In this document: positions 36,761-47,620 of the stretch, piece by piece
Layout of the letters: each line of letters opens with the position of its first letter
Numbering within the stretch: position 1 is the stretch's first letter
NCBI RefSeq assembly: GCF_030272615.1
Contig: NC_081410.1
Location: 141,553,349 to 141,617,348 of the forward strand
Origin: Cryptomeria japonica
Lineage: Eukaryota > Streptophyta > Pinopsida > Cupressales > Cupressaceae
Length of the DNA stretch: 64,000 bases
Direction of reading: 5' to 3'
Notes under the pieces: model-generated
Database searches by the model: none
Seen by the model: only the letters and a program-made list of their open reading frames with translations
Told to the model about the DNA's origin: nothing
Translations under genes and position numbers: made by a program

Positions 36761-37198
36761 TCTGCACCTGTACCTGTTTGTATTTTTTAATATGTGACCT
36801 TTCAGAATAAATAAAAGATGCAGAAGGGTTTGTTGATTTTGAGAGTTTCGGTGTTCTAGATTTCTGATATAAATGACAAAAAGCGAGAAAAAAACACCCC
36901 CCCCACAAGAGAAAAACCCAAACCCTAGTACATACTGGTGAGAAGGAAGCAATGCATAAGCAAAAAAACTTCAAACTAAAATCTCATGTACTTGATGAAA
37001 AAACTGAAAAACAAGATCACATAGCCGAATAGAGCATGCCGAGAGCTTTCCAACGCCAATTCGTTTCCAAAAAAGGAGTCTAGTTGCCCATTCTATGACC
37101 CCGAAAGTGCAGAAAAAAGAGACCCCACTTTGACTGGAAAAAAGTACAGTCAAACAACAAAGTTGAAAAAAAAATTTCAACACCACGAGGTTCGGCTC
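36761..37198 (-). other. Copia 1 5' leader region without recognisable LTR
   Basis: Between gag and the LINE junction lie about 440 bp. They include AGAGCTTTCCAACGC and a poly-T/poly-A-flanked segment near 37160. There is no similarity to the 363-bp 3' LTR that I can see. GGCTCAGAACC (37194-37204) resembles the reverse of the usual Copia PBS (GGCTCTGATACC). Confidence 0.5.
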
Positions 37199-37199
37199 A

Positions 37200-37660
37200 G
37201 AACCGGCAAGGGCGTAATCCTCCAACAGGTGTTTCCATTATTTTGCTTCTATAACGAACGACTAGCCAAACAGGTGGTGTCATCAACAAATTATTGCATA
37301 ACCACCAGGGGAAGGGTAGAAACAACTTTCACCCCTCAGATTTTTCTAGTCCTGATTAAATGGGAGAAGTTCCTGCTCAAAACTTCTACCACCATAATAA
37401 ACAAATAAGGTGAGAGAGGGTCCCCCTGCCTTAGACCCTTCCTAACCTTAAAGAATCCCCAAGGGGTGCCGTTGATAATCACCTTGATAATATTGATGAA
37501 TCTTCCCTGGAAACCCATCTTGGAAAGAACAACATACAGGAACTTCCAGTTAACTTTATCATAAGCCTTAGAGATGTCAAGTTTAAGAGCCATACTTGGG
37601 TTGCGACTTTTCTCCATGGAGTGGATGACCTCATGGCTAGTAATGACTGATAATAAGTTT
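37200..37660 (-). pseudogene. LINE reverse transcriptase core, 5'-truncated
   Basis: Minus strand: SVITSHEVIHSMEKSRNPSM, ALKLDISKAYDKVNWKFLY, VLSKMGFQGRFINIIK, VRKGLRQGDPLSPYLFIM, then FVDD (family FADD/YADD) and WKHLLEDYALAG. These are RT motifs of plant L1-type elements. Upstream the match stops near 37660 in AT-rich DNA, so ORF1 and the endonuclease are missing. Its continuation lies at 32552 (QLINYNKSKI) beyond Copia 1. Confidence 0.9.
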
Positions 37661-39180
37661 ACTTTGATATATGTTACAAGGTAACTACCATGACAAATAA
37701 ATTTTGCCTTGAAACTAGGTGAAAATATTATGATGTTAATTAATTGATTATTAATTAGTTGTGAAAATTTTGGTAGTTACCATTACAAGGTAACAAATCT
37801 GCTACTTTTTAAGTAATTTATAAATAGCTTTTGGTTGGTTAGGATAACATTATGCTCACCTAATTTAATACTATTAAATTTTGATAATATAACAAGATTA
37901 AAACAATAATAGAATAATAACATAATATAATGTAAAACATTATTAATATAATCATAAAAATAATAAAATAGTAATATAATGATTAAAATAAAAATATACT
38001 AATAATTAAAGTATTAATATTGATAATAATATAATAAGTCAACAATATAATATACTAGTAATTAGAACAATAAAAATTAATAATCTAATAATTTTAACAT
38101 TAATAATATAAAATTAACATTTTTATAATAAAAATAAAATATAAGATTAGATTATGCTTAAGATTGAAGATCATTTCATTGAATCAATATTAATGTAAGA
38201 CAATACAAAATAATAATGTTTAAAAAATAATGCAATGAATATCAGTGAAAAAATAATAGAATGAATATTAATACAATGTAATATAAATAAAAATTGTCCT
38301 CACTTCCGTCTTTTTTGCTACAATAATATTTAAATTTTCTTTCCTACTATTTAAGTATAATTTATGATTTGTTCACTAATTACATTCTCAAATAAATATT
38401 AAATTCTAGAAGAGTTATAGTATTTTTAAGTGAAAAAAATTAAATATTGTTTTAAACATAAATTTATAAAATTAATAGCTTACTAAGCCTCTCATTTATT
38501 TACTACATCTACATGTACTAGTTTGATTGAGTTCTTCGATTACCTATTCATTCATTATAATTAATACATTATAAATTATTAATCTCTAGTTCAATTAAGA
38601 TTAGATTTATAGCATAGTGTTACAGTTTAATTACTAGTAAGGTTCAATTAGGGTTAGTACTATGATTCAATTTGTGTTTAATTAAAGTTATAAAAGAAAT
38701 TTTTGAGTTTGGATTAAATTATGGTTATAGTTCAAACATGGTTAAAGTAAGGATTAGGTATAAAGTTAAATTGGAGTTAGGGTTAAGAATCAATTAGGCT
38801 TGTAGAAAAAAAATTGATTTAGGGTTAGGGTTAAATTATGGTTAAGAATACACATCAATTAAGATTAGAGTTATAATTGGAATTAGAAACAAAACTTTTA
38901 TCGGAGTTAAAATAGGGTTAGGGTAAGGCTTAAGATAGTTTTCAATTTAGCTTAGAGATGATTATGCATTAAATTTAGGATTCAATTAAATTTATGATTA
39001 ACATTCAATTTGTATTATAGTTAGAGTTCAAATAAGATCACAATTTAATTAGCGTTAAGATTCAATTAAAGTTACAGATACAAAATTATTAATCTCTTCT
39101 ATTTGCTAATTGTTTGCAAAAAAATCATACTCAATTACTATTACAAATCTAAATGACAAGTACTAGCCACTACGTGACAC
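37661..39180. other. AT-rich low-complexity DNA with telomere-like words
   Basis: 37673-37794 has GGTAACTACCA and its complement TGGTAGTTACC about 80 bp apart (a small hairpin), with TTACAAGGTAAC on both sides. 37860-38300 is extremely AT-rich (AATAATATAAT words). 38640-39060 is full of AATTAGGGTTA/TTAGGGTTAGGG words in degenerate form. No gene. Confidence 0.7.
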
Positions 39181-39909
39181 TTGTTTTTAAATGTCCTTTT
39201 GGCGGAAGCAAGTATGTTTCCATTGGAAGCATCAACATTAACTCAGTTAATAAGTTATCTAAAGAAGGTTGAGAACTTGGATAACCACCGGTGGCTGAAG
39301 ATTGCGATGGAAGAGGGTCTTAACCGTAGGAAGAAAACTTGGATGAAACAAAATAGAAAGTGGTTGAATAAATGGAACATCAAACTGCACGATTGTCCTA
39401 ATACCAACAAGGAAATAAAGAAGTTTGTCATTGAAAAGTTTCAAACTGCCATGTGGAATAACCACATTGGACGCAAAAAGGTGTACTACATTAAAGAGTT
39501 TAACCTAACTGAGGAACATGGTGAGAAAACATATTTAGGGGCAGTTATTAAAGGGAAAGCTAGGCTGTTAGTGGCACAACTTAGAACTGGTTCACATCAT
39601 CTCAGGTGTGAAATAGGTAGGTGGCAAAGGCCCAAGGAGTTATGGGAAGAAAGAACTTGTTTGTTTTGCGAGATGGGAGCAGTGGAGACTGAATGACACC
39701 TTCTTATTGAATGCACATCGTATGATGATATTCGGACTTAGTATGAGATCATTCTGAAGGCCGACAACATGCATCAATTATTTGACGAGGATAAGATGAA
39801 CCAAATGACTAGCTTTCTAGTCAAGATCATAACAAGAGATCAAACATGGAAAAAAAGATTTAATGTGTGTGTATTTTCTTGGTCCGATAGACTATTCTCG
39901 TGGCTCTAA
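39181..39909 (+). pseudogene. LINE-like C-terminal fragment, copy A
   Basis: The translation includes LISYLKKVENLDNHRWLKIA, RRKKTWMKQNRKWLNKWNIK, then QLRTGSHHLRCEIGRW and ERTCLFCEMGAVETE followed by a stop and HLLIECTSYDDI. The RTGSH...EIGRW...C-x2-C...H-x4-C pattern is typical of the C-terminal tail of some non-LTR retrotransposons. Two stops after residue 171 break it. A diverged same-strand copy lies 2.4 kb downstream. Family assignment is from motif memory. Confidence 0.55.
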
Positions 39910-40194
39910 CTAATGAAACCGACTCCGCGCGAGAGTTTGGCCGGCGTGCATGAGACTCACCGGAATCACCGGAATTTTAATGAAATAGACTCAGCGGACA
40001 TGCGTGAGATGATTCCGATTGGCTATGCCCACGTTGGCTAATAATTAGTACCGACCATTTCATTTTAATATCAACAAGAATAAATTATGATTTTGTCATT
40101 TATCTACACTATTCTCAGTAGACTGGTAATCAGGTTTTGAATATTTGAAATTATCTATTCTTCATCTTGTCATGGTTTCCCTGAAATTTCCCAG

Positions 40195-40261
40195 GTTATT
40201 TGGGGTGAAGTAATCAGCCATCAACAACAGTCCTATCGCTTGCATCCTCTGTCTAAAACCA
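40195..40261 (+). CDS. Candidate host-gene exon 1 (67 bp)
   Basis: A consensus acceptor (TTTCCCAG) precedes 40195 and a strong donor (A|GTAAGTG) follows 40261. Only one frame is open: VIWGEVISHQQQSYRLHPLS plus two codons, ending in phase 1. That phase fits the next candidate exon at 42410 (xTC TGT GAA). No family recognised. It lies between two LINE fragments. Confidence 0.35.
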
Positions 40262-41614
40262 GTAAGTGAAAGATTGGAGAGAGGGTATTGACTATTTCAT
40301 TTACTTTCTTAGGGTTGAACTGGAATTTTATGCATCAACAGTCAATGAAAGATCCTTTTTAGGTCGTCTATGTTTTGGCTGACGAATTTTTATTTATCTG
40401 CAAGGGTAGGTTTCCAGTATGGTATCTTTCGGTGTTCGTGCTTGTTGATGTTGATACAGTATTTTTCCCGGATGATGTTTTGTGAAAAGTGAGTAACGTT
40501 GCTAAAAATGCCTAGTAACTTTGATAGCCTTTTCTTTTTCCCAAATAATTGTCATCCACCAGGATATGAAAAACGGATAGTGCTGTCTGCATGCAGGACA
40601 TCGTAGTTTGTGAAAATTGGCAACTGCTTGATTTGCTGCTATGTGTAGTCTTGCTTACTAATTGAAATACCAAAAGGTTACTCCGCAATTTTTGAAATAA
40701 TAAAGGACCAATTTTCTTTCAATTATTTCTGAACTTCCTTTTCCTTCTCGCCTAAGAAGTGAAACTAAAACTTGTATAGGAGATCCTTATTCTCGGCTTT
40801 AGGTATGTGAATTGCCTTAATCTTCAGAAGCTGGGATTATTATGTCTCATCAGGGATAACTCATACATCCCTTTGAAAATTAATGTTAGGACGCCAATGC
40901 TGGTGCCATTGGATGCAAATAAATTCAAAACTTGAAAGCTACCGAATGCTCTCTGCAACTTCTTATGTTTAAACATATTTGCCTTTCAGTTGCTTGCATC
41001 TGTTAATAAGTCCCTCAACAGTTATTTATGGAGATTTGTGATTTGCAGGAGAATGGGATTTGGAAAGACTGATTTGTCCAAGATGGACATGGCTTCACAT
41101 GAAATGTTCAGCACATTTTTGGCAAAGTTCGCTCAACCTCTCATGCCAAGTGCTATTTTTTTTTGGCAATTTATTGCTTTTAAGTTTGGGTTTGATATCA
41201 ACTGCTTGAGCTTACCTTTCTGAATTTACCTGTTAATGAGAGGCACTTCTTGTTCTTATTTACTATCCCTGTACTTCTTGTGAGTTTACTAGACTTTAAG
41301 AAGGATTCTTTGTGATTTCGTGGTCTTTGACTTTCTATTATTGGCTAGCTGTAAGCCCGTAAGTGTGCAGCTGCACATCTTTCATTGTGTATTGGTATGC
41401 TTGTTCTGCTCTGTTTATAAATTGCAGGAAGAGAGCATTATTTTATAATTATTGTTTTTTGGTTGCTTAACTGGTACATTTGATTTCCTCGATGTATCAA
41501 ATTGCTTTGAGCTGTGAACTATTTGACAACCTACTCTTATCCTTTATGAATTGACTTATGAAATGTATTATTTTCTCCCAGTTCTCAAAGTCAAATCAAC
41601 GATACCTTATGTGA

Positions 41615-42250
41615 TTCTTTTAGCAAAAGCTGGTATGTTCCCAATTGAGGCCTCAACGATAAATCGGTTGTTGTGCTACTTAAAAAAGATTGAAAATATG
41701 GATAAGCACCGCTAGCCCAAAATGATTGTTGAAGAGGAGCTAAGCCGTAGGAAGAAGACGCGGAAGAAGCAAAACAACAAGTGGATGAACAAGTGGGACA
41801 TAAATCTGCATGAATGTCCTAGCACTAAAGAGGAGATTAAAAAGTGGGTATTAGAAAAATTCAGAAATGCCATGTGAACAAAATAGTTAGGTAGAAAAAA
41901 AACATACTATATTAAAGAATTTAACCATACTTGGGAACATGATGAAAAAGTGTATTTGAGATCTACGATCAATGAAATCATTTGAGATGTGATATCGGCA
42001 TGTGGGAGGTGCACAAAGAAGGGTGGGAAGAGAGGACATGCATATTCTGCAGCAAGAGGGACGTGGAAATAGAATGACATTTCATCAAGGAGTGTGCAGC
42101 ATATGAAGATATTCACAGACAGTTTGAAGAGGAGTTAAAGGTGGACAGTTTGAATGAACTTTTTGAAGAGACGAGGCTTCACAAAACAACGAGTTTCTTC
42201 CTCAAGATTTATAATAGAAACATGGAAAAGAACTTGAAAATGGGCTAATT
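41615..42250 (+). pseudogene. LINE-like C-terminal fragment, copy B
   Basis: It parallels copy A with many lesions: LAKAGMFPIEASTINRLLCY, RRKKTRKKQNNKWMNKWDIN, YYIKEFNHTWEHDEKVYL, WEERTCIFC and HFIKECAAYEDIHRQFEEEL. Several stops occur and the RTGSH segment is partly deleted. The protein is clearly the same as copy A but substantially diverged. Confidence 0.55.
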
Positions 42251-42409
42251 TTGGTTCTTGGTCCCTTAGACCGCTGGGTCTCATGGATGTCATTAAAATT
42301 CCTTCATTCATTCAAACTAGGTCTTCTTTTGTTGACCACATAAAGTTTAGATGTAAATGGAAAACGTACATTTGAGTTTTAGCACTTAATTTAGAAATTT
42401 TGTCACCAG

Positions 42410-42626
42410 TCTGTGAAGTGGTTTGGAAATTCTTATACAATTCTTTAAGCAGTGAAGAGATTGAAGAGGAAGCAAATGGATTAAATTTGTTCAGACATGA
42501 ATATGAATTTTTTCATGGCAAGGCACGAGGAAAGGAAAAACTGAACCTAAATTGTGCCTGCCTGTTTTATTATGATTCATCTTGCAAAGGAAAAACTGAA
42601 TCTAAATTGCCCCTGCCTGTCTTATT
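42410..42626 (+). pseudogene. Candidate host-gene exon 2, left part (split by Copia 2)
   Basis: After an acceptor (GTCACCAG) the open frame reads CEVVWKFLYNSLSSEEIEEE and YEFFHGKARGKEKLNLN. A 55-bp direct duplication (42531-42585, again from 42586) then shifts the frame, and Copia 2 is inserted in the second copy. If the duplication and the insert are both ignored, the frame runs on at 47621 as SNWKRKHTVDGQFNPVLAP, FEASLAKKRKAKQNFQAPIL to a TGA at 47767-47769. Mildly basic, helix-forming; no family recognised. The exon as it stands cannot encode that protein. Confidence 0.4.
42531..42626 (+). repeat. 55-bp tandem duplication in the candidate exon
   Basis: AAAGGAAAAACTGAAYCTAA begins at 42531 and again at 42586. 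The second copy is interrupted after TTATT (42622-42626) by Copia 2 and resumes with ATGATTCATCTT at 47621. Confidence 0.85.
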
Positions 42627-42994
42627 TGTTAAGTTCTTTCAAAATTCTATGATCAAAATAGAAGAGATGGAGATATGATCTGAAAGTTGTATTTTATCTG
42701 CTATAGCGTGTTTTGAAGATGCACAACACTTATTAATTTTGGTGTGTCCATCCTCTTCAATGTAAGCACTTATTAATTTCGGTGTGTCCATCCTCCTCAA
42801 TGTAAGCATGCTATATAAGTGGATGAGGGGTTACGTAGTGAAGAGATATGTCTTCCCACGTGGGAAGACACATCTTTTCCCTATGTACCTCTCACCACAG
42901 TATATAAACTAGTTACCATTTACTTACTCGATCGGAAGGAGTGCGACTTGTTTGAGAATCGCTTTACCACTCGATACCATGAACGGTGTAAAAA

Positions 42995-43069
<75 letters not shown>

Positions 43070-43109
43070 GAAGCATGAAATAGTACGACTGACGTTACAA
43101 AATTTAGCA
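42627..43109 (-). repeat. 3' LTR of Copia 2 (483 bp)
   Basis: TGTTAAGTTCTTTC to AATTTAGCA. It is longer than its partner because of an expanded (TA)n tract (about 42998-43066) and a duplicated CACTTATTAATTT...CCATCCTC segment near 42727-42800. Confidence 0.95.
42998..43066. repeat. (TA)n microsatellite within the LTR
   Basis: About 34 uninterrupted TA units. The equivalent position in the other LTR (about 47548-47573) has only a short interrupted run. Confidence 0.98.
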
Positions 43110-43168
43110 CGACACATTTCATGTTAGAGAAAACATCACAATTCATCCATTGATTGTGAAGAGAGGAG

Positions 43169-43566
43169 ATATCACACCATAGTGATATTCATAGATATGG
43201 TTCAACAATGAATATCAAGTCTCATGATACTCACCATAACTCATAGTTATCAAGTAAGGTATGTGCACTGGCATCAAGTCACATGATGCCTACCATACTG
43301 ATGATTTCATGGCATGTCCACGAATATTATGTTCATAATATTCACCATGAAGATCTCTATCATAATTATGGTTTATTTAATGATATCAACCAACAGATAT
43401 CTACCATAATGTCTCAGAGATATATATACTATCATGACATGTCCACAGATATCAAGTCACATGATATCCATCAAGATAGTTAAATTGATAATTGTAAAAT
43501 CGTCACCTTACAATATCAATTTGAAACAAGTGTTCATTATTGAAAAGTCGTCACCCTTCAATAATG
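43169..43566. repeat. Array of eight short hairpins in the Copia 2 3' non-coding region
   Basis: Perfect inverted repeats recur about every 43-67 bp. Arms: 43169-43175/43182-43188, 43213-43217/43225-43229, 43270-43276/43284-43290, 43322-43331/43334-43343, 43382-43387/43396-43401, 43448-43454/43462-43468, 43491-43497/43508-43514 and 43535-43544/43557-43566. Arms differ in sequence, but three loops are AGTCACA or AGTCTCA and the last two contain TCGTCACC. CACCAT/TACCAT often follows a stem. Confidence 0.85.
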
Positions 43567-43680
43567 TTCACAGAAGGCCCATGCAGTCATGGAGTCACAC
43601 ACATGACAAATAAAAGAGTTTACACACTAAACATCTTTAATATATTAGTCTATCATAATAAATGAGACTCTATCTCAAAA

Positions 43681-46600
43681 TTAAATAACATTTTCAACCA
43701 TACCAAGTTTATCTCTAAAGTGTTCAATCTTGATCTTGGAGAGAGGCTTAGTAAGAATGTCTGCAATCTGATCATCGGTACCAATATAATTCAGCCGGAT
43801 CACATTCCTTTCCACCATATCTCGAACATAGTGATAAAGAATCTCAATGTGTTTAGACCTGTCATGAAATACTGGATTCATTGAAATCTTGATGCAACTT
43901 TGATTGTCATAGTAGATAATAGTAGGATTTAAGGGCTGACCAAACAGTCCTACAAGCAGTTTCCGAAGCCATACTGCTTCTCTTGCTCCCATGGAGGCTG
44001 CAATGTATTAAGCTTCTGTAGAACTTTGAGCAACTGAAGACTGTTTTCTACATATCCATGAGATCATTTCTGATCCTAAACTGAAGCAACATCCTGATGT
44101 GCTTTTCCTGTCAACTACGCTTCCAACCCAATCAGAATCAGTGAATCCATGTAGGTCAAGGTCTACATGTTTATACTTCAAATCAAAACCAATAGTTCCT
44201 CGAAGATATCTCAGAATATGTTTTGCAGCAACAAGATGTATTTCCTTAGGTTCACACATGAACTGACTTAGTGCATTAACAACATAACATATATCATGTC
44301 TTGTGTTTACCAAATACATCAGAGATCCAATAATTTTTCTGTAGAGGGTAGGATCTGCAAACTCTGATTCTGCAGCTGCTTCCTTTAGTTTGTACAGATT
44401 TGTCTCCATAGGTGTGGTCATGGATCTACAATCCATCATTCCAAATCTCTTGAGTATATCAATGGTGTATTTTCCTTGATTAAGGATTATATCATCTGCC
44501 TGCTGCCAAACTTCCAATCCAAGGAAGTAGTGAAGAATTCCTAAATCTTTCATATCAAACTCAAAGGCTAATTCTTTCTTACATTGAGTAATACAATTAT
44601 CCTCTCCTGTGATTAGTAGATCATCAACATAAAGAATAAGAATTAATAATTCACCATTGATTACCTTGTAGTAGAGATTTGGATCTGCTTCACTCTTGGA
44701 AAACCCTAATTCCAAGAGGTAGTGATCAATTCTTTCATACCATGCTCTGGGGGCCTGTTTCAGTCCATATAGAGCTTTCTTTAATCTGCAGACATGTGAT
44801 TCAGCCTTATGAATCACAAAACCTTCAGGTTGCTCCAAATAAACTTCTTCTTCAATCTTACCATTCAGAAAAGCAGTCTTAACATCCATTTGATGGACTT
44901 TCCATCCTTTAGATGCTGCAATAGACAAAACTGCTTGGACAGAAGTGTATTTGGTAACAGGAGCAAATGTCTCTTCATAGTCAATACCTTCTTTCTGTGA
45001 GAAACCTCTAGCAACAAACCTTGCTTTGTGCTTCTCAATGCTGCCATCTGCTGCATGTTTGATTTTGAAGAGCCATTTAGAAGATACCACAGATTTGCCT
45101 TTAGGCCTAGGCACAATATCCCAGACATCATTTTTCAGAATTGACTGATACTCTTCTGACATAGCATCTTTCCAAACTTGATGCTTGAGCGCATCTCCAA
45201 CACAGGAAGGTTTTGCATCAATGATCTCATTCATCAAGGCAGTATAACTGGAAAATAGGTTAGGTCTCTTACTTTCTCTAAAGGTCCCCTTTGGAGCAGC
45301 ATAATTTTTAGCTTCTTGAAGCATCCTTTTAGCCCAAAGTGGTCTCTTCCTAGTTTCGGGATAATTTTCTTCTAAAGGGAAGCCTTGAACTTCATGCTCA
45401 GCATCTTCAGGGGTCTCCCTCTGAATCTCAGGGGTGTAATCCTCATCCAAGCTTGTAGGAGGATCTTGGTGTTCTAATTCATTAGAGCTTTTGGACCTCC
45501 TGAATGCTATGTCTTCCTCAAAGATGACATCTCTGCTTAGTTCAATTTGTCTTTGACCAGGTATGTATATTCTGTAGGCTTTAGAGGTTTCACTATAACC
45601 AACAAATACTCCTTTCTTTCCAGAAGGTTCTAACTTTGACCTCTTTTCTTTGGGGACATGAATATAGACTGGACACCCAAAGATCCGGAAATGACTTATG
45701 TCAGGTTTGTTGCCAGTAAAGGCTTCTTTAGGGGTTTTATTGTCAAGAAGAGAATGAGGACATCTATTTTGAATGTACACAGCTGTCCTAGATGCTTCAG
45801 CCCAAAATGAGGTTTCTATATTTTTGTCAAACAACATAGCCCTAACAGCTTCTACTATAGTCCTATTCTTTCTTTCATCTACCCCATTTTGTTGTGGGTT
45901 ATAAGGTACAGTTAACTCCCTCTTAATCCCAACATTTATACAATAATCTTTACACATATCAGAAGTGTATTCCCCCCCATTGTCTGTTCTTAAGGTTATG
46001 ATTTTCTTACCTGTCATATTTTTTGCAAGAGCTTTGAATTCCTTAAATTTAGAAAGGATTTCTTTAGACTCTTTGTACCTTAGAAAATACATCCAGGTCT
46101 TCCTAGAATAATCATCTACAAATATTACATAATATAAAAATCCCCCTAATGAGGGTACAAACATGGGTCCACATAAATCAGAATGAACTAATTCTAATAC
46201 ATTTTTGGATTTACTGTTGCTAGAATTAAAAGACCCTTTAGTATTCTTTTCCAAGGCACACCCTTTGCAAGCTCCTTCAGATTTTTGACTTAGCTTGGGT
46301 AAGCCGATCACCATCTTCTCTATCTTAGGTAGGGCATGGAAATGAAGGTGCCCTAATGTTTTGTGCCAAAGTTCATTTGAATATTGGTCACATCTGAAAC
46401 ATTGTACTTCAGAAATGTCTCTCTTCTTCTTTGAAGACCTCTTCCCATTTGAGTTGTTGTCCCTCTTTCTCTTAAAGTTCTTCTTTCCTTTCTTGTGGGA
46501 ATTAGAGTTTAGAACTTGAATTTCTTCATTACCATTGTTTTGTTTTATTCCTCTTGTGACAAGCTGAGATTCCTCTTGAATGCCATCGGTTTTCAATCTA

Positions 46601-47121
46601 TCAAACTTGGGAAATTTAGAAGGAGCATTGATTCCTTGAATGAACGATTCCCATGAGGTAGGAAGTCCATTTAGGGCCATCATAGCAAGTTCTTTGTTGT
46701 CTACTAGATGTCCAATAGTGGATAGTTGATCCCTAAGCTCAGTGATCCTCAAGAAATAGGATGTAACTGTTTCTGCTTTATTCATCTTTATATGGTGTAG
46801 TTGATTCTTTAGGGTGAGAGCCCTACTAGTGTTGTTGATTTCATAAATGTCAGCTAGTGCTTTGAACATCTGAAAGGCCGTCTCATATTTAGAAATAACT
46901 GGTACAATGTGGTCTCTTACTGAATCCACAATTATTTTAAGGGCCTTCTCACTGTCCTTGCTCCACTGAATTTTCTCTGTATCATCAGAGGGTTCAGGAA
47001 TTTCACTTTTGACATGGGAGTCAATTTTATTTTCTTTCAAAACAAGCATGATCCTGAATTTCCAAGATACAAAATTTGATGCTCCATCTAATCTATCTTC
47101 AAACCTAACTCCGGATGCCAT
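43681..47121 (-). pseudogene. Copia 2 Gag-Pol (protease-less, one nonsense codon)
   Basis: The main ORF is 1,037 aa (47121-44008) and a 103-aa remainder follows in frame after a stop at 44008-44010 (TEA|stop|YIAAS). Order: Gag (MASGVRFEDRLDGASNFVSW), basic patch KKGKKNFKRKRD, the start of a CCHC knuckle (CFRCDQ), then at once NELWHKTLGHLHF of GAG-pre-integrase. The rest of the knuckle and the whole protease are missing by an in-frame deletion (near residue 245). Integrase keeps LVHSDLCGP, LRTDNGGEY and PQQNGVDERKNR; RT keeps YGLKQAPRAWY and the catalytic LYVDDLLITG; RNase H keeps TDSDWVGSVVDRKSTSG. Replication would need a protease in trans. Confidence 0.95.
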
Positions 47122-47207
47122 TAGGATTATGGGAATGCAATCTTAGTAAGAGCCTGGTGAAAGTTTATGAGATCATTACAGAATTTTAATATGATCTTCC
47201 TTAACTT

Positions 47208-47220
47208 GGCTCTGATACCA
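47208..47220 (-). other. Primer-binding site of Copia 2
   Basis: On the minus strand TGGTATCAGAGCC, the canonical initiator-Met-tRNA-complementary PBS of plant Copia elements, immediately follows the 5' LTR. Confidence 0.95.
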
Positions 47221-47615
47221 TGTTAAGTTCTTTCAAAATTCTGTGATCAAAATAGAAGAGATGGAGATATGATCTGAAAGTTGTATTTTATCTGCTATAG
47301 CGTGTTTTGAAGATGCACAACACTTATTAATTTCAGTGTGTCCATCCTCAATGTAAGCATGCTATATAAGTGGATGAGGGGTTACGTAGTGAAGAGATAT
47401 GTCTTCCCACGTGGGAAGACACATCTTTTCCCTACGTACCTCTCACCACAGTATATAAACTAGTCACCATTTACTTACCCGATCGGAAGGAGTGCGACAT
47501 GTTTGAGAATCGCTTTACCACCCGATACCATGAACGGTGTAAAAATTAATATATATATATATTATATATATATCGGAAGCATGAAATAGTACGACCAACG
47601 TTACAAAATTTAACA
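47221..47615 (-). repeat. 5' LTR of Copia 2 (395 bp)
   Basis: Near-identical to 42627-43109 apart from scattered substitutions, the short (TA)n tract and absence of the internal duplication. Ends TTTAACA before the TTATT target duplication. Confidence 0.95.
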
Positions 47616-47620
47616 TTATT

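Larger units (their letters stand above)
32553..37198 (-). mobile_element. Copia element 1 (minus strand), degenerate, one LTR found
   Basis: It lies within the LINE: RT core text resumes on either side (37200-37660 and below 32552). The 3' LTR is at 32553-32915, followed inward by a GA/G-rich tract (GAGGGGGG on the minus strand), the expected polypurine tract. Gag, protease, integrase, RT and RNase H lie in the usual Copia order. I found no 5' LTR. A primer-binding-site-like word sits at 37194-37204, directly at the LINE junction. Confidence 0.8.
42627..47615 (-). mobile_element. Copia element 2, near full length (4,989 bp)
   Basis: Two LTRs (42627-43109 and 47221-47615) bound a minus-strand polyprotein. 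A 5-bp target duplication TTATT lies at 42622-42626 and 47616-47620. The PBS GGCTCTGATACCA (47208-47220) abuts the 5' LTR and matches the usual initiator-tRNA-Met primer site. It lacks a protease and has one nonsense codon in RNase H, so it is non-autonomous. LTRs differ at about ten aligned positions plus length changes, so insertion is fairly young but not recent. Confidence 0.95.

Noticed and set aside
40990-41223. 77-aa ORF after a TTTGCAG acceptor-like site as a host exon
   Set aside because: No clear donor follows, and the exon at 40195-40261 joins the 42410 exon in phase without it.
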